From: Sipunculus nudus
Taxonomy: Eukaryota; Annelida; Sipuncula; Golfingiida; Sipunculidae
Direction: 5' to 3'
Length of the DNA stretch: 64,000 nucleotides
NCBI GenBank assembly: GCA_026874595.1
Contig: CM049320.1
Location: 24,003,714 to 24,067,713 of the forward strand
Notes under the pieces: generated by a model
The model's database searches: none
What the model was told of the DNA's origin: nothing
What the model saw: only the letters and a program-made list of their open reading frames with translations
Part shown: positions 22,567-34,201 of the stretch, one piece after another
How positions within the stretch are numbered: the first letter of the stretch is position 1
How the letters are laid out: every line of letters begins with the position of its first letter
Program-made: the position numbers and the translations under genes

Positions 22567-25442
22567 CTGGTATAGTAGCAATGGGAGCAAACCGAGAAAA
22601 TTAAGGACATTTAATCAAGTAACATTGGCCTCCTTGAATACAACAAGGATGTTAATAAATTACATATAAGGATGTCTTCGACATGAGTTTATCTTTTACA
22701 GGCCTTTATCTTATGTATCGCACACAAGGCTTACAGCTTACAGAGAAAACAACTAAAAACAATATTATTCACTGCCCCATATGTCAATCATTTATATAAA
22801 GAAATTTTGTATACGAAAGTGCCGGAGCTATTATAGAGTGATATTATTCAAGCCACGAACCTCTAGCTCATATATGATTTGTTTGCTTTTGTTCAAGACA
22901 TCATTTGTGTCTAGATTATGGCTTTTAAAAACAACCTTCAAGTACTTGAAAGTGTTTCCTAAACGTTACAACAATATAAATGTACCAAGTGTATATCAAT
23001 AAAGGACTATAACTGTTGAATGACTTTCAAATAGTATCAGTTGGAGGTTATAATTAGAAAACTTTGTATAACATTAATAAAAATATTTCATGACAACTGT
23101 TAACCGATGTTGATTAGAACTAGTTTTTTTTGCAAAGGAAAAACCCTTTTCTCTCCGAGTTAATTTCTATACATTAAGCTGGTACTTACTTACATGTGAG
23201 TAAAAATCGAGCGACATCAGCCAGGGTAAGTCTGTATGCAAATTGTATATTTAATTTATACAGTTAATACGCCTAATTTACAGCATTATTCAGCAGACTC
23301 ACAATATATCACCCTTACAAGTTGTGATATATGATACTTAAACATGATCAAAACAATACTACTGGAGATCCTGCAACATTGTTGGCGGGTATGCTGAGTG
23401 TTGGACTTACCTGAGCTCTAGTGCCGCCCGTGAGTTCGAAGTTATAAGCGTAGACTGATCTAATCGGCGATAGGCAGTGTAGTAACTACTTAAGTACATC
23501 GCTAGACATATGTGTACATGTATAAATTATTTACACTTTATTAGGAATGAAGTAAATCAAACTTCTATGCAGTTAAGTAAGGATTTAGCAAGTCACATGG
23601 TCAAATGTACAGGTATGGCGATATATCGGAGAAAATCACATTATTTCATTTGTAAAATACTATAACTTTTTTTGGACTAATTACGGTGAAGACTGTCATA
23701 GGACTTTTTAAGTTGTTTTAAACATAATACCTAAACATATCCACATTTGCATGTTACCATTATTAATTGGTGATACACAGTGTATCTCTCTGCTTAAAGG
23801 ACACACAATCAAGGACATGTAGGGATATATCTTCATGATGGTTCTAATAGTTAGAGTTCATTATGGTTCACTATAGTTATAATATTATTATTTAATATTG
23901 TTAATGTATTTACATCATTTTTATATCTTAACAAAAAAAACTTACCTATCCATTTAGATACATTGAAAATAGCACCAAAAAAAACCCCATAAAATTCAAG
24001 CTTTATTGACAGACGAATAGTAGAATGTACTTTACCTGGCCTGTACTTATAACTCTAAGCTCGTTATTCGTTTACCCTTAAATCTATGAAGATGGAATTT
24101 TTATGTACAATTTATACGTGTACAGGCATTGCCTGGTGGTCGAAAGATATATAAAAAGCTTGAATGGAAAGTAGATTCTCACCCTGGAGGTTATGGTAGT
24201 AATTCCCTGGAAAGCATTGATAGGTCTAAATTGGGAGAGTAAGTGAGTAGGAAGTACTAACAGAGCACAGCCAAAGCTGTATCCATATGCAGGACTGCCT
24301 CAAAGTTAGATCAAGAATTTTTGTTGTGAAAAATTAGCTAAGCTGTATATTATCTATCTTTTGTATAATCTGGCTGACTGATAGATATATATGCCTGGAT
24401 ATTAATCTCAAGTAGGTTGTGACGCAGGAAGCGTTAATGTTTAGGCCGCCACCCGCCGTTCGCCATAGTTTGGATAGAAATTAAGTAAAAAGCGAAGCGA
24501 GAAGGACCATTTGTACATAATATCAAAACATAAGAAATACCCGGTTGCGTCACTGTCGCTAACTCATGAGAGATAAGGGGGGGGGGGGGGGGGAAGAGCT
24601 CTGCCATACGGTCCTAATGCGGCGGTGGGTATTGTCGCATGCCGGAAAGAAAATACGGGCATCATGTTTACGTTTTATTAAAGGTTAGTTTCACCGTGAC
24701 CTTTGATTAATCAAGGGGATGGTTACAGCATGGGTATGTAGATTAATGGTCTTCACTCTCCCTATTGTGTAACCTTTCAATTAAAAGTTGCCTTAATCTT
24801 ATCTGATTTATTACACACAAGGTGTAAGATCATCTTAGAGTGTATTGTAAATAAAAATATATATATATATATATTGTAGAATAAAAATATTATTCCAGAT
24901 AACCAGTGGGGCACATAGATAACATATACATATCAATACATACTTGTACTTTAGTAGTTATTGCATATTGCAACAGGCATATAATATAATATTCTATATT
25001 TTTTAATAAATATTTGTTACAACAAAATAATATTTAAACTCGTGAAATAGTCTGTTTTGGTCAAAATTACTACATATGTTTGTTGGTATATTCAACGTTT
25101 GGCTTACCTAGATTACAGAACCAGTAACCCCTGTGACTTGGAGGTATAAATGTAGTTCGACGTTACCGGATTATATATCAGCATATACTTGGTAGTAACT
25201 ATATATACTTATATACTTATGGTGAGCCCATGCATGAGTCCAAGTGAGTTATGGAGACAAGCGGAAATCTATGCAGCAATGCATGATGTACGGTGTAATT
25301 TACAGTTTGTTCAATACAAAAGCTGTAACATAAGCAGTTGAGACAAAGTTTACTCTTTATTTTTACATATTAGCTTTATTAAAGCTTACACAGGCGATGT
25401 AACATAACAGTTTTAGAGATGTTGTGTTACGATCTATCCACA
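22567..25442. other. No gene established; possible micro-exons only
   Basis: Minus-strand donor-like sites at about 23,411 (CAG|gtaagt), 24,182 (AGG|gtgaga) and 25,109 (TAG|gtaagc) follow short open stretches, but none has a recognisable domain. A GC-rich patch at 24,420-24,660 surrounds a G17 tract. Confidence 0.3.
24577..24593. repeat. G17 homopolymer
   Basis: Seventeen G in a row on the plus strand, inside the only strongly GC-rich patch of this region. The length is likely to be imprecise in any assembly. Confidence 0.85.
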
Positions 25443-25640
25443 TTATATTACGGAATGCCACATAAATGTTCTTTCCTTGTTCAGATAAATTAAAGCATTG
25501 TACTCGTCTTCAGATTTTACATTTATTGATTGGTTAACTGATAATAATAGTACTGTGATACATTGCGGTTGTTCCTGACATACGACAGATACTGACAGAT
25601 AAAAGAACAGCTGATATGTCAAGATCTTCATCATGGTCAT
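25443..25640 (-). CDS. Possible secreted-protein first exon, minus strand
   Basis: Begins with a convincing signal peptide (MKILTYQLFFYLSVSVVC, then QEQPQC). The frame runs 65 codons to a stop, but a splice donor (GTC|gtatgt) inside the signal region could redirect it. The mature part has no known motif. It may be the first exon of a lost receptor whose stalk lies at 22,513. Confidence 0.3.
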   Translation of the reverse strand: MTMMKILTYQLFFYLSVSVVCQEQPQCITVLLLSVNQSINVKSEDEYNALIYLNKERTFMWHSVI

Positions 25641-25750
25641 TTCAAATATGGAAAAAATGACAAAATGGTCACTTCAGTGCATTATGTTAAGTAAATCTAT
25701 CATTATTATATGAGTAACTGATCTAAATGCTATCATAATCTGCTTTTTCA

Positions 25751-25889
25751 GGGTACGAGATATAGATAGTTCAATGCAGTTGAGTGGAGAATTGTCCATG
25801 AACTGTGAAGCTATAGATTCTTCAGAAAACTGTGTAGACGGCATAATGTCAGCCTGGCAGTTTGAAAACACTTCGAAATCTCTGATGCA
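25751..25889 (+). CDS. Possible orphan exon with cysteines
   Basis: After CTGCTTTTTCAG a frame of about 46 codons reads ELSMNCEAIDSSENCVDGIM and SAWQFENTSKSLMQ, ending at CAG|gttgag. The composition is protein-like and a (TA)n run follows at once. It is on the opposite strand to the signal-peptide frame just left of it. No family is recognised. Confidence 0.25.
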
Positions 25890-25895
25890 GGTTGA

Positions 25896-25898
<3 letters not shown>

Positions 25899-25946
<48 letters not shown>
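25899..25946. repeat. (TA)n microsatellite
   Basis: Pure TA run following the possible exon. Confidence 0.9.
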
Positions 25947-25948
<2 letters not shown>

Positions 25949-26154
25949 TAGTTTCCGCCTTCTGGTAAAAAATAATGTAAGTTATTAGTATTAAAGCAAC
26001 TATGTGAATGGTATTTCCAAAAAAAAGAGGTTTCATAATTTTGTAAGATCTTTATAAGATCTTTATCTTTGTAATTTGATGAGAAATTTTTAGTTTATCA
26101 ATATATCATATAATCATTATAAACCCTTAGCAACACCGGCCGCATTCAACAAAC

Positions 26155-26250
26155 TGATTCGCAGAATTAGCGACAAGCGTTGATCAGTGGTAAGACGCTT
26201 ATTCCTACCGACAAGACCGTGCGTTCGAGTCAGAAATTTGTTGGGGCTTG
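26155..26250 (+). mobile_element. Possible tRNA-like SINE head
   Basis: GATCAGTGGTAAGACGC resembles an A box and GCGTTCGAGTC a B box about 40 bases later, but the sequence cannot be folded into a full tRNA by eye. A different family from the 49,678 type. Confidence 0.35.
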
Positions 26251-26404
26251 TTGTGACATTTTGTACCCAATTTGCTCTTGGATAATGGTGTTTACAAGTC
26301 AAATTTTATATTCAAGTACATTACCAACAGTTTAACGTGTGATATCGAAAGAAGTAGGCGCTATAATCTTTTGAGTGGATATAAATTGGATCGGCTGTAT
26401 CCGT

Positions 26405-26553
26405 CGTCACTCTCTCTCGCTCTCTTTCTCTCTCCCCCCTCTCTCTCTTTCTCTCTCTCTATATATATTATAATATATATATGTTTAAATATTTAAATGT
26501 ATATACATACATCTGATATGTATATTTTATATTTTGACATGATTATAGCCCTT

Positions 26554-26593
<40 letters not shown>

Positions 26594-26840
26594 GCACTGC
26601 CGCTGATCTGTCTGTCTGTCTGTCTCTCGCTCTATATCATATCATATACATAAATTTTATATATGCATTACATTATATGTATGTATTTATATATAGGATT
26701 GCTGTTGATCTCTCTCTTTCTCTCTCTCTGTACGACGAATTCCTTGTTTTAAAAAATACCATACAGAACCTGACATGAAGATATATTATGTGATTCGGTT
26801 ATGCATCTTGTCTCGCCCAATACTCATCTATATATATATG

Positions 26841-26892
<52 letters not shown>
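26405..26892. repeat. Cluster of (CT)n and (TA)n microsatellites
   Basis: CT runs at about 26,409-26,461 and 26,708-26,728; TA runs at about 26,556-26,584 and 26,843-26,892; a short CTGT run near 26,610. Open frames here merely translate the repeats. Confidence 0.85.
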
Positions 26893-26895
<3 letters not shown>

Positions 26896-27566
26896 TTCGA
26901 AGGAGTGCACAATGATGCTTACTTATTTGTATTTGCAAATCTGTATATTATTCATGGGAATAGAGTAATGAAACCTCTTAGTAATTACATTTGAGCCTCA
27001 CATGCGACAGGGTGATTGCTAACAGTCACAATGTAACATTGTATAGTTTTAGTTATATACATATATATATATATCAGTGCCTTTAAGTTATTCTTTCCTC
27101 TCAGTTCAACAATTGCACAGTCATGCCCTTTTCCATTTGTCGTCATGTAAGATGAATATAATATTTATTTGAATCAGTGTTTGTGCGTTGTTGAACGTAA
27201 ATGCAATGACAATATACATCACTGCCCAAGGCATGCCTGGACAAGGGTGGGGTCATCTGGCTAAGTGCCCAACTTCAAACCTCCCTTTAGTTTTATTGCC
27301 CCTGCCTGATCACAAGCTGCACATTCTTATCAGGTAATTAGCACCTAGTCTTGATACCATTGGAAATCCCGGGGTTGCTTGGGTCCCTGTGTATGGTCCT
27401 GGCACTACGGGTGAAAATGGACTTGGCAGTGAATGTGTTAATTAACAGTTCTTATATGTGCACCTGTATATAGGATTTTCATCTGTCTTCCCGTATAATA
27501 TCTCAAATAATCTCTTACTCTTATAATAACTGGGCTTTTAAAATTTTTATTATTCGTTTATCCACA

Positions 27567-27896
27567 GCGGCTTTCTCGACATGGGGTATAGCACAGGGCT
27601 TGGAGATCGAGAGATCAGATCCCGAATCCCAGTGGTTTCGGTGAGTTTTTCCACGGTCGGCTGCTGTGCAGGCCGAGCAGGGTGACATCTCTGCAGGCTT
27701 ATTGTGGAGACTGTGCCCAACATTCGCGTTTCACTAACAAACGAGGGTGCCTTTCGGAGATACCTGGGTGAACCAAAAAAAAGAAAAAAAAGGGACGTGG
27801 TTACTACTACACTGAGCCTTTTGATCACGTATGAGCCCTTGCCAAGTAGTCCGAGCTTGAATGGAATTCCGCAGATGCAAGTAGTACCACACTAAA
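27567..27896 (+). mobile_element. tRNA-derived SINE, diverged
   Basis: Head GGGGTATAGCACAGGGCTTGG, a degraded B box (AGATCCCGAATCCC), then the family body: GGGTGACATCTCTGCAGGCT, ACAAACGAGGGTGCCTTTCG and GGAATTCCGCAGATGC. An A-rich block sits inside the body. Confidence 0.75.
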
Positions 27897-27904
27897 GTTC
27901 TATT

Positions 27905-28460
27905 TGAGATATTGAATTACTGCACCGGTAGTAATTTCATGTTCCGACGACGCTTATGGGAATTAATTGATGGACGTCGCTTAAAATGTGGCCGGAAAAT
28001 TCAGTTACACACTGGCTGAGATGGCGCGCGAATTGTATCTTATGAGATAGCGACCTTTCTTCAGTCATTACGTGGTACATATAATTCAATTTTATACATT
28101 ACATGATAAATTATCTTTGCACAAGTTTGACTTGCTTTTACGGGAAACATATTTACGAATGTTACATAAAAGTGATTATTGGTCAAGGTATTTTATGAAT
28201 CCTTGCTTGTACCAATAGAATACATTAAGTAAATATTGATTGGTTAAAAATGTCTTCGTGATAGTGACACTTTGAAATGATAAGCTGTATGTTCTCTCTA
28301 TCTAAAATACAAAGGCGCACACCGTCGCAGGAACAATTGAAAAGAGAGACACGGACTGAGCTGCTCCAGCGACAGAGCCTTTGACACTACACCAGTCGTA
28401 TTATAAGTTTTTTTTATAATGTTCTAGTTCTCACGGTGGCTCACAGGGGTTTTAATGTAC
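27905..28460 (+). repeat. Dispersed repeat, copy B
   Basis: Counterpart of 12,235-12,700. It starts right after a SINE here, while copy A has no SINE in front. It carries about 90 extra bases near 28,100-28,230. Confidence 0.65.
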
Positions 28461-29469
28461 ATCTAATGAATTGAGTGATGGTTTGATTAGGTTTATAGAG
28501 CATGGTAAAGGGCCCAGTGTAGTATGATTAGTTAATGCTGGGTGCTTTCATGGTCCACAGGGGAACCGGACAGAAGGCTTTGGCTTGAGGTTAACCCCTG
28601 GTTCTCTTTGTTGACTCATTTAGTAGGCTTGGTCATTAAACGTTGGAGAAGTTCTTTGTCAGCATGCACAATATGTTGGGCAAGTTATTGTGAGCTGATA
28701 GCAGAATGTGATGCTGCAGCCTATGTTGTAGTAGCTGTATGATCAGTATGATCGGTGTATGATCTGATAGTCACAGCTTTTCGTGAGTTAATCAGTTGTC
28801 AGTCAACAGTTGAGTCTTAGTTGTGCCCCAGACTGTCTACAGGCTAATCAAAGGCTGCAATTCCACTGAAAATCAGCTAAACCTACAATCACATTTAGTT
28901 TAATATATAAATCAATTCAAGCTTGATTAGCCCAGGCCCTGGAGCACTGTTGAGTTTATGTTATTATGAACAGGTTCTGAGTATATTTAATTGCATTGAA
29001 TTTTGGCAAACCTTAATTTTCTTATTTTTGGATCGTTCAAAAATTAGAATTTTTCTAAAAAAAAATTACACAGTATGAATTTGCTGATTAAATATCATAT
29101 CTAGTATGTTATCACAATGTTGTACTTATTTTGAAATATATAATGCTGTACACATGTACATATGAATTGCATGAATGTTTTAATAAAAAATAGTTCAATT
29201 TATTTATATTTATATCATATGAAAGGAATGGTATTAGTAATGTGGGCCAAGTAATAGTTATAGTAGTAGTTATCGATGCGAAAAGGCTGTAATAGTTTCA
29301 GTTATAGTAATAGATGGATTACTTTAAGTACTATTATATATGATATCATATATGTATATATTATATATTATATATAATATCTTACCTTAATATACTATAA
29401 TAAACTATTACTAATACTATAAATTGATATTAAAGTTTATTCAGAAATTTTAATGATATATGAAATACC
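28461..29469. other. No gene recognised
   Basis: A relatively GC-rich frame at 28,542-28,742 is rich in Trp, Cys and Ala but matches nothing I know and lacks clear splice sites. The stretch 29,220-29,400 is a low-complexity TAGTAAT-rich sequence. Confidence 0.35.
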
Positions 29470-29640
29470 CAAAAGTACTCATGAATTACTCATATGAGTA
29501 GCTAGTACTTTCAAGTATTCGAGTACAAGTACGAGTACTTTTTTTATTTTAAAAAAGGACTCGAGTACGAGTACTGAGTATAAAAATGTACTCATGAGTA
29601 CAAGTACTATGAGTACGAGTACTTTTGTACCCATCTATGG
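29470..29640. repeat. GAGTAC / GTACTC array
   Basis: Many copies of GAGTAC, AAGTAC and their complements, partly palindromic (CTCGAGTACGAGTACTGAG). Such motifs often form the subterminal parts of non-autonomous DNA transposons, but no ends were defined. Confidence 0.6.
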
Positions 29641-29863
29641 TCTATTCATACATATAGCTTGACAGCAGTGATTAACTAGAATCGATGATCGACTTGAATA
29701 ATAATGGACGAATTGGGAAAATTTGGTGTCCTTTATGGAAACAGGCATGCATGTAAGAATAAGAACGATTGATAGAGGAATTAAACAATTTATCAACACT
29801 CGTGTAAACGGACATTCATGAACAATCTCTTGTCAATTTGACCACTTAAATACACAAATTAAA

Positions 29864-32800
29864 ATGGCGAGAAAAGACATCTGGCGACTATTTAAGGCCC
29901 GGCGTCTGATCAAAACAGAGGTATTGTTCATTTCAGTCATTTTTGTGGAATCCCAATGACATCATATATAAAATACTTTGAATCCTGTTTTAAAGGCTTA
30001 AGGGTTATTTTAGGATGGAGGAACAGCGTTAATGAAAGCGATTGTATGGAGGAATGTAGAATTAGTTCAGTACCTCATACAAGCTGGTGCGTCCGTCAAC
30101 CTCAGAGATAAAGTAGGTGACTTTGTATTTACCATCTTTAAAAAAACCCTGTTTTTTAAGTTTAAAGAATAAGTTTTTCGTTAAATATTATTGGCACTAA
30201 TAGTAGTAGCTAAAGGTCTGTAGTTTATAATACTACCATATCTTTAAAAGGAGTATTTTTTTTCATTGATTAAGAGCTATTTTTATAGAAGGGTGGTATT
30301 TCTGCTTTTGGAAGGAGACCGTTTCTACTGAAACTATACGCGTTAATAATATGACTGAATTCTGAGCTTACTTAACTGAAGTCATACAGTATTATTCAAT
30401 ATCCACTTACAATTGACCACAAATTAACATTGGCTGACAATCAACTAAAGCGATGAAATTGCCTTTTAATAAAATATGGCAAAACTGTCTTCATCCTTTT
30501 TATTTTCAGATGGCGCGAGTGCTATTTTCCATGCAGTCACTTCAGGTTGCCTAGAAATACTGGAAATGGTCGTGAAAGCTGGGACTTCCTTAGAAATACT
30601 TGACGTGGTATCAATATTTTAACACTTTAAAACTCATATGGAATTGTTACCGTACATGTTTTATGTCATACCCTAAATAATATATTTAAACTGTCATTTC
30701 GCACGATTTCCTTCTGTTTTTAAACTATGATTTAGCCGTAAATCTCTGCTCTATTTCATTAGAATGGCGAGAATATTATACAGCATGGTGCAAAACATAG
30801 ACAAAAGGATGCCATCGAGTTTCTCCTAGAATGTGGAGCAGCTGTTAAAAATGAGGTGGCCTTTAAGAACATTTCTATCTATTTATATAGGACACCCTTA
30901 ATGTTCTGATTACCTGGATGCGAGTATTCTTTTGTTTCTTGGCATTCTTTCCGTAACATCGCTAAATATTTCACCGACACATATTATTCTACCAAAAAAG
31001 GAGCAAGCATTCTCTTTTTTTGCGGGAAAGATGAAATATCAGTTTAAAAAGAAAATTCAGAAACTTACACTGAGTTCTGACTGAGTTCTCTCCATTTGAA
31101 AGAAGGGTCACAGTCCTCTATACTATGCAGTCATGAATCAAGACCTGGCTTGTATCCGGTTCTTATTAGATAAGAATGCTCCTGTTGACAAGCTTTCAAC
31201 GAAGGTTGGGTTTACGACTACAAGTACATTCGGCTGGTAAAATTAAACAATTTAAAGATAAAAAAGCCATATATTTCACTTCCGGTAATTTAGTCGTCTC
31301 TTTCGATATATTTTGAGGTTCACACTATGCTTGAAACTCGGTAGAGTTTGTTAAACATATATCATCTTCTCCAGACGGGAATGACCCCATTTATGATGGC
31401 AGTACAAATGGAAGATTATGGGATTTCGGAAGTCCTCCTTGAAGCTGGCTGTGAAATAGAAATCGAGTCATTAGAAGTACCCTTTTTGAACATTTTTAAC
31501 ATTTAGTACTAGAACAGTCTAGTATTCTTGAAAGTGTACTAAAGTCTATGATCAATGTTCTTACTGATTAGTGTAAATAGTTCTAATGTAAGCAAACCAA
31601 TATCTATACGTGTTTGTGTGCCGTTGTGTCGAAATTACTTGCGATTAACATTCGGCTTACGTGGCAACAGATTGGTTTAGAGAGAATAATTTCACTTCGA
31701 ACTCCTCGACACAATGAAACCTTACTGAATTTATACATACAAATTGTTCGAAGGGAGAAACGGCTCTGTTCATTGCTGTTAAGCAGGACAACACCAAAAT
31801 GGTTGAGTTTCTACTTGAACGAGGTGCTTCTCTGGAATACGAATCGAAGAAGGTAATGTTTAAAAAATATATCTAGCCGTGAAGAATCATTTTAGAAGAG
31901 TATAAGTGCTCATTATTTGTACACTGTTGAACGACTTTGCAGCTTGGTTTCTCTGCATTGCTTTATGCTGTGTGGATAAGATCCGCATCTACGACAATGA
32001 TGAAAGAATTACTTAACAGAGGCGCTTATATCGAGACTGTATCAAAGAAGGCAAGTACTAATATATGAGTCATATTTTCAAACACACTGGATCACAAATT
32101 TCTCATTATTATATTTAATAGATATATTACGGTGCAATCCCTAAAGGAATATACGGAAGGTTTTGCTAGTTATTTTATTAGTTAAAATATATATTATTTC
32201 CATGTATATCAAGTACAAATATCTAACAAGAAAAAATTATCCAAGACAATGAGTAACAAGAAATTAAATATCATGTTGTAGCCTGGCAGGACGTGTTTGA
32301 TTCTTGCTATCCAAGAAGTAAATATGGGGGTTCTTGATTTCTTGTTACGCAATGGAGCTGATGTAGAACACGAATCGCCAGAAGTAATATTACATATTGC
32401 CATGTATATATATTCAAAAACAATTATATCTTCTCGTCTATTTACATACAATGTCGGCGAGCACTTTAAGCTTATCTTATATATTATGTAAACATATCCC
32501 TTTTGTGGAACATCCGCGGATAAATTAATTCTTTATATGTACCAACAACCTACCTGGATCGTCATAAATAACATCAATATTCATAATTCGAATTCTATGC
32601 ATTATTAATGTGTACATAGAATTCAGCAATGAAGGGTAAACATTTGGTATTAGATTAAACCGTATAAATGTTTTTTCATGCATATCGTACTTGCTCAAAA
32701 TTGGCAAAATTGTGTACAACATGTAAATTTGAGTAAAAACGGAACCTGAAATTAGCGAATCCATCGCGTGAAAATTTGTTCAAGCTTGCTGCAAACTACA

Positions 32801-33128
32801 GCAGTATTTTAGTAGGTATTTTCTCACTTTTTAAGAGTGGTAAAACACCACTGATGTATGCAGTGGAGAAACAAATGCCTACGATAGCAGAAAAGCTTCT
32901 CAAATACGGCGCAAATGTTAATCAACGGTCAAAAAAGGTATGCTCTCCATCCTTACTTAACAAATAATTTTTTTGTCATAGGTAGAAGTGTTAATACACA
33001 GATTATCCATTTGAGTAAAATGGGGAAAAAATGTACTTTTGCAATTAGCCAGTGAGATTAAGAAAGTAATATTTTAAGAACATGAAACTGATCCAGCAGA
33101 TTAATACAGCTGGATATGATATATATAT

Positions 33129-33200
<72 letters not shown>

Positions 33201-33628
33201 ATCATAAATGGACTTAAATATAACTTCTAACAAAATATGTTGTAGTGTTGGATATTAAATGCACATGGTTTTCATCAGTAGTGAACATTCCCCATGTAGT
33301 ATGCATTTTTATTAAATGTTTAAACGCAGTGTATCGTCTCACATGAATTAAATCTAAATCATCTCACCTTAATCATCCTGGATCGCTTAAGTAATGCTGG
33401 GCATATATGGATCTTTCTTTAACAGATTACAAATTAGCTTTATCAGATAAAATGATGAAATGCTTTTTTTGGCGTAGATTTGTGAAACTATTTAAAAACA
33501 TGTCCATATGTTTGTCTTATTGTATGTTACAGTATGACACAACGCCTTTGAAGTTTGACATAAAGTTCGGATACTCTAGCATGGTTAAATTTCTAGAAGA
33601 AAGAGGAGCCATCATTCCACTGGTATAA
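29864..33628 (+). CDS. Ankyrin-repeat protein, 352 residues, 11 exons
   Basis: Exons: 29,864-29,920; 30,014-30,116; 30,510-30,604; 30,763-30,855; 31,103-31,204; 31,375-31,476; 31,754-31,852; 31,943-32,050; 32,282-32,383; 32,836-32,937; 33,533-33,628 (stop TAA). They join in one open frame. Exon 1 encodes a basic start (MARKDIWRLFKARRLIKTE) in a good context (AAAATGG). Every later exon encodes about one ankyrin repeat, for example GGTALMKAIVWRNVELVQYL, KTPLMYAVEKQMP and EFLLERGASLE. Introns are nearly all phase 0; exons 2 and 3 exchange four bases but together still make 66 codons. The intron after 32,050 has a GC donor (AAG|gcaagt). AATAAA lies at 33,711. Ankyrins bind partner proteins; no enzymatic domain is present. 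The exon plan matches the tail of the lectin receptor at 61,329 onward, so it may be a detached relative. Confidence 0.85.
33140..33202. repeat. (TA)n microsatellite in the last intron of the ankyrin gene
   Basis: TA run within the intron between 32,937 and 33,533. Confidence 0.9.
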
Positions 33629-33710
33629 CATTTGCAGACCTTAATCCGGAGAGTAGATAACGTTGTTCTATCATATGCATAAACATGGTTATAAAATTAA
33701 ACGTATGATG

Positions 33711-33716
33711 AATAAA
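33711..33716 (+). terminator. Poly(A) signal of the ankyrin gene
   Basis: AATAAA, 83 bases after the stop codon at 33,628. Confidence 0.6.
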
Positions 33717-33852
33717 CATTCACAACACGATGCCTGTCAAATATTACGTTTACATCTCATTCCCTCGAGATCTCAACCTTGAGACACCTTTATTTAATAA
33801 ATTTATCACAGTCTATTATAACCATAATGTTTTGCAACATTTTCTCTTTAAA

Positions 33853-34201
33853 GGGACTGCTGCAACAGCAGACTTGCGGGCAAAAACAAATAAGTCCGAC
33901 AGTATTATTACTGCGAACCAATTGTCACTACATTGCGCAACAGATTTTAGCGTTAAGACCGTTCAGCAACTGAGAGAATATCTCACTGCTACGGGAGTTC
34001 AGACTTAGGGTTATAAACAGTCGAACATATTTGGCTTGCCCAGCAGGCAGAGCGTTTAGACATCGACGGCCATCTTTGTTTTTGCCCCCAGTAACCCTCG
34101 CGATAGGGGCGGACCTGCCGGCGATAGAGAGCAAACAGGGTGACATTTTGCCTACAGCGCAGGAGATCGAGGATCTCCGGCGTCGCGTATTGTCAGTTTA
34201 G
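33853..34201 (+). pseudogene. SAP-domain-like coding remnant, probably transposon-derived
   Basis: The plus strand reads NQLSLHCATDFSVKTVQQLR and EYLTATGVQT, then a stop and GYKQSN. After a frame shift it continues from about 34,030 as a GC-rich open stretch ending EIEDLRRRVLSV at a stop. The pattern VxQLRxYLxxxGVxxxGYKxxxL is the SAP helix-turn-helix seen in DNA-binding and transposon-linked proteins of invertebrates. Two breaks make it non-functional. Confidence 0.4.

Noticed and set aside
23390-23470. A minus-strand exon ending CAG|gtaagt at about 23,411
   Set aside because: Open in two frames, but too short and without a recognisable domain or partner exon.
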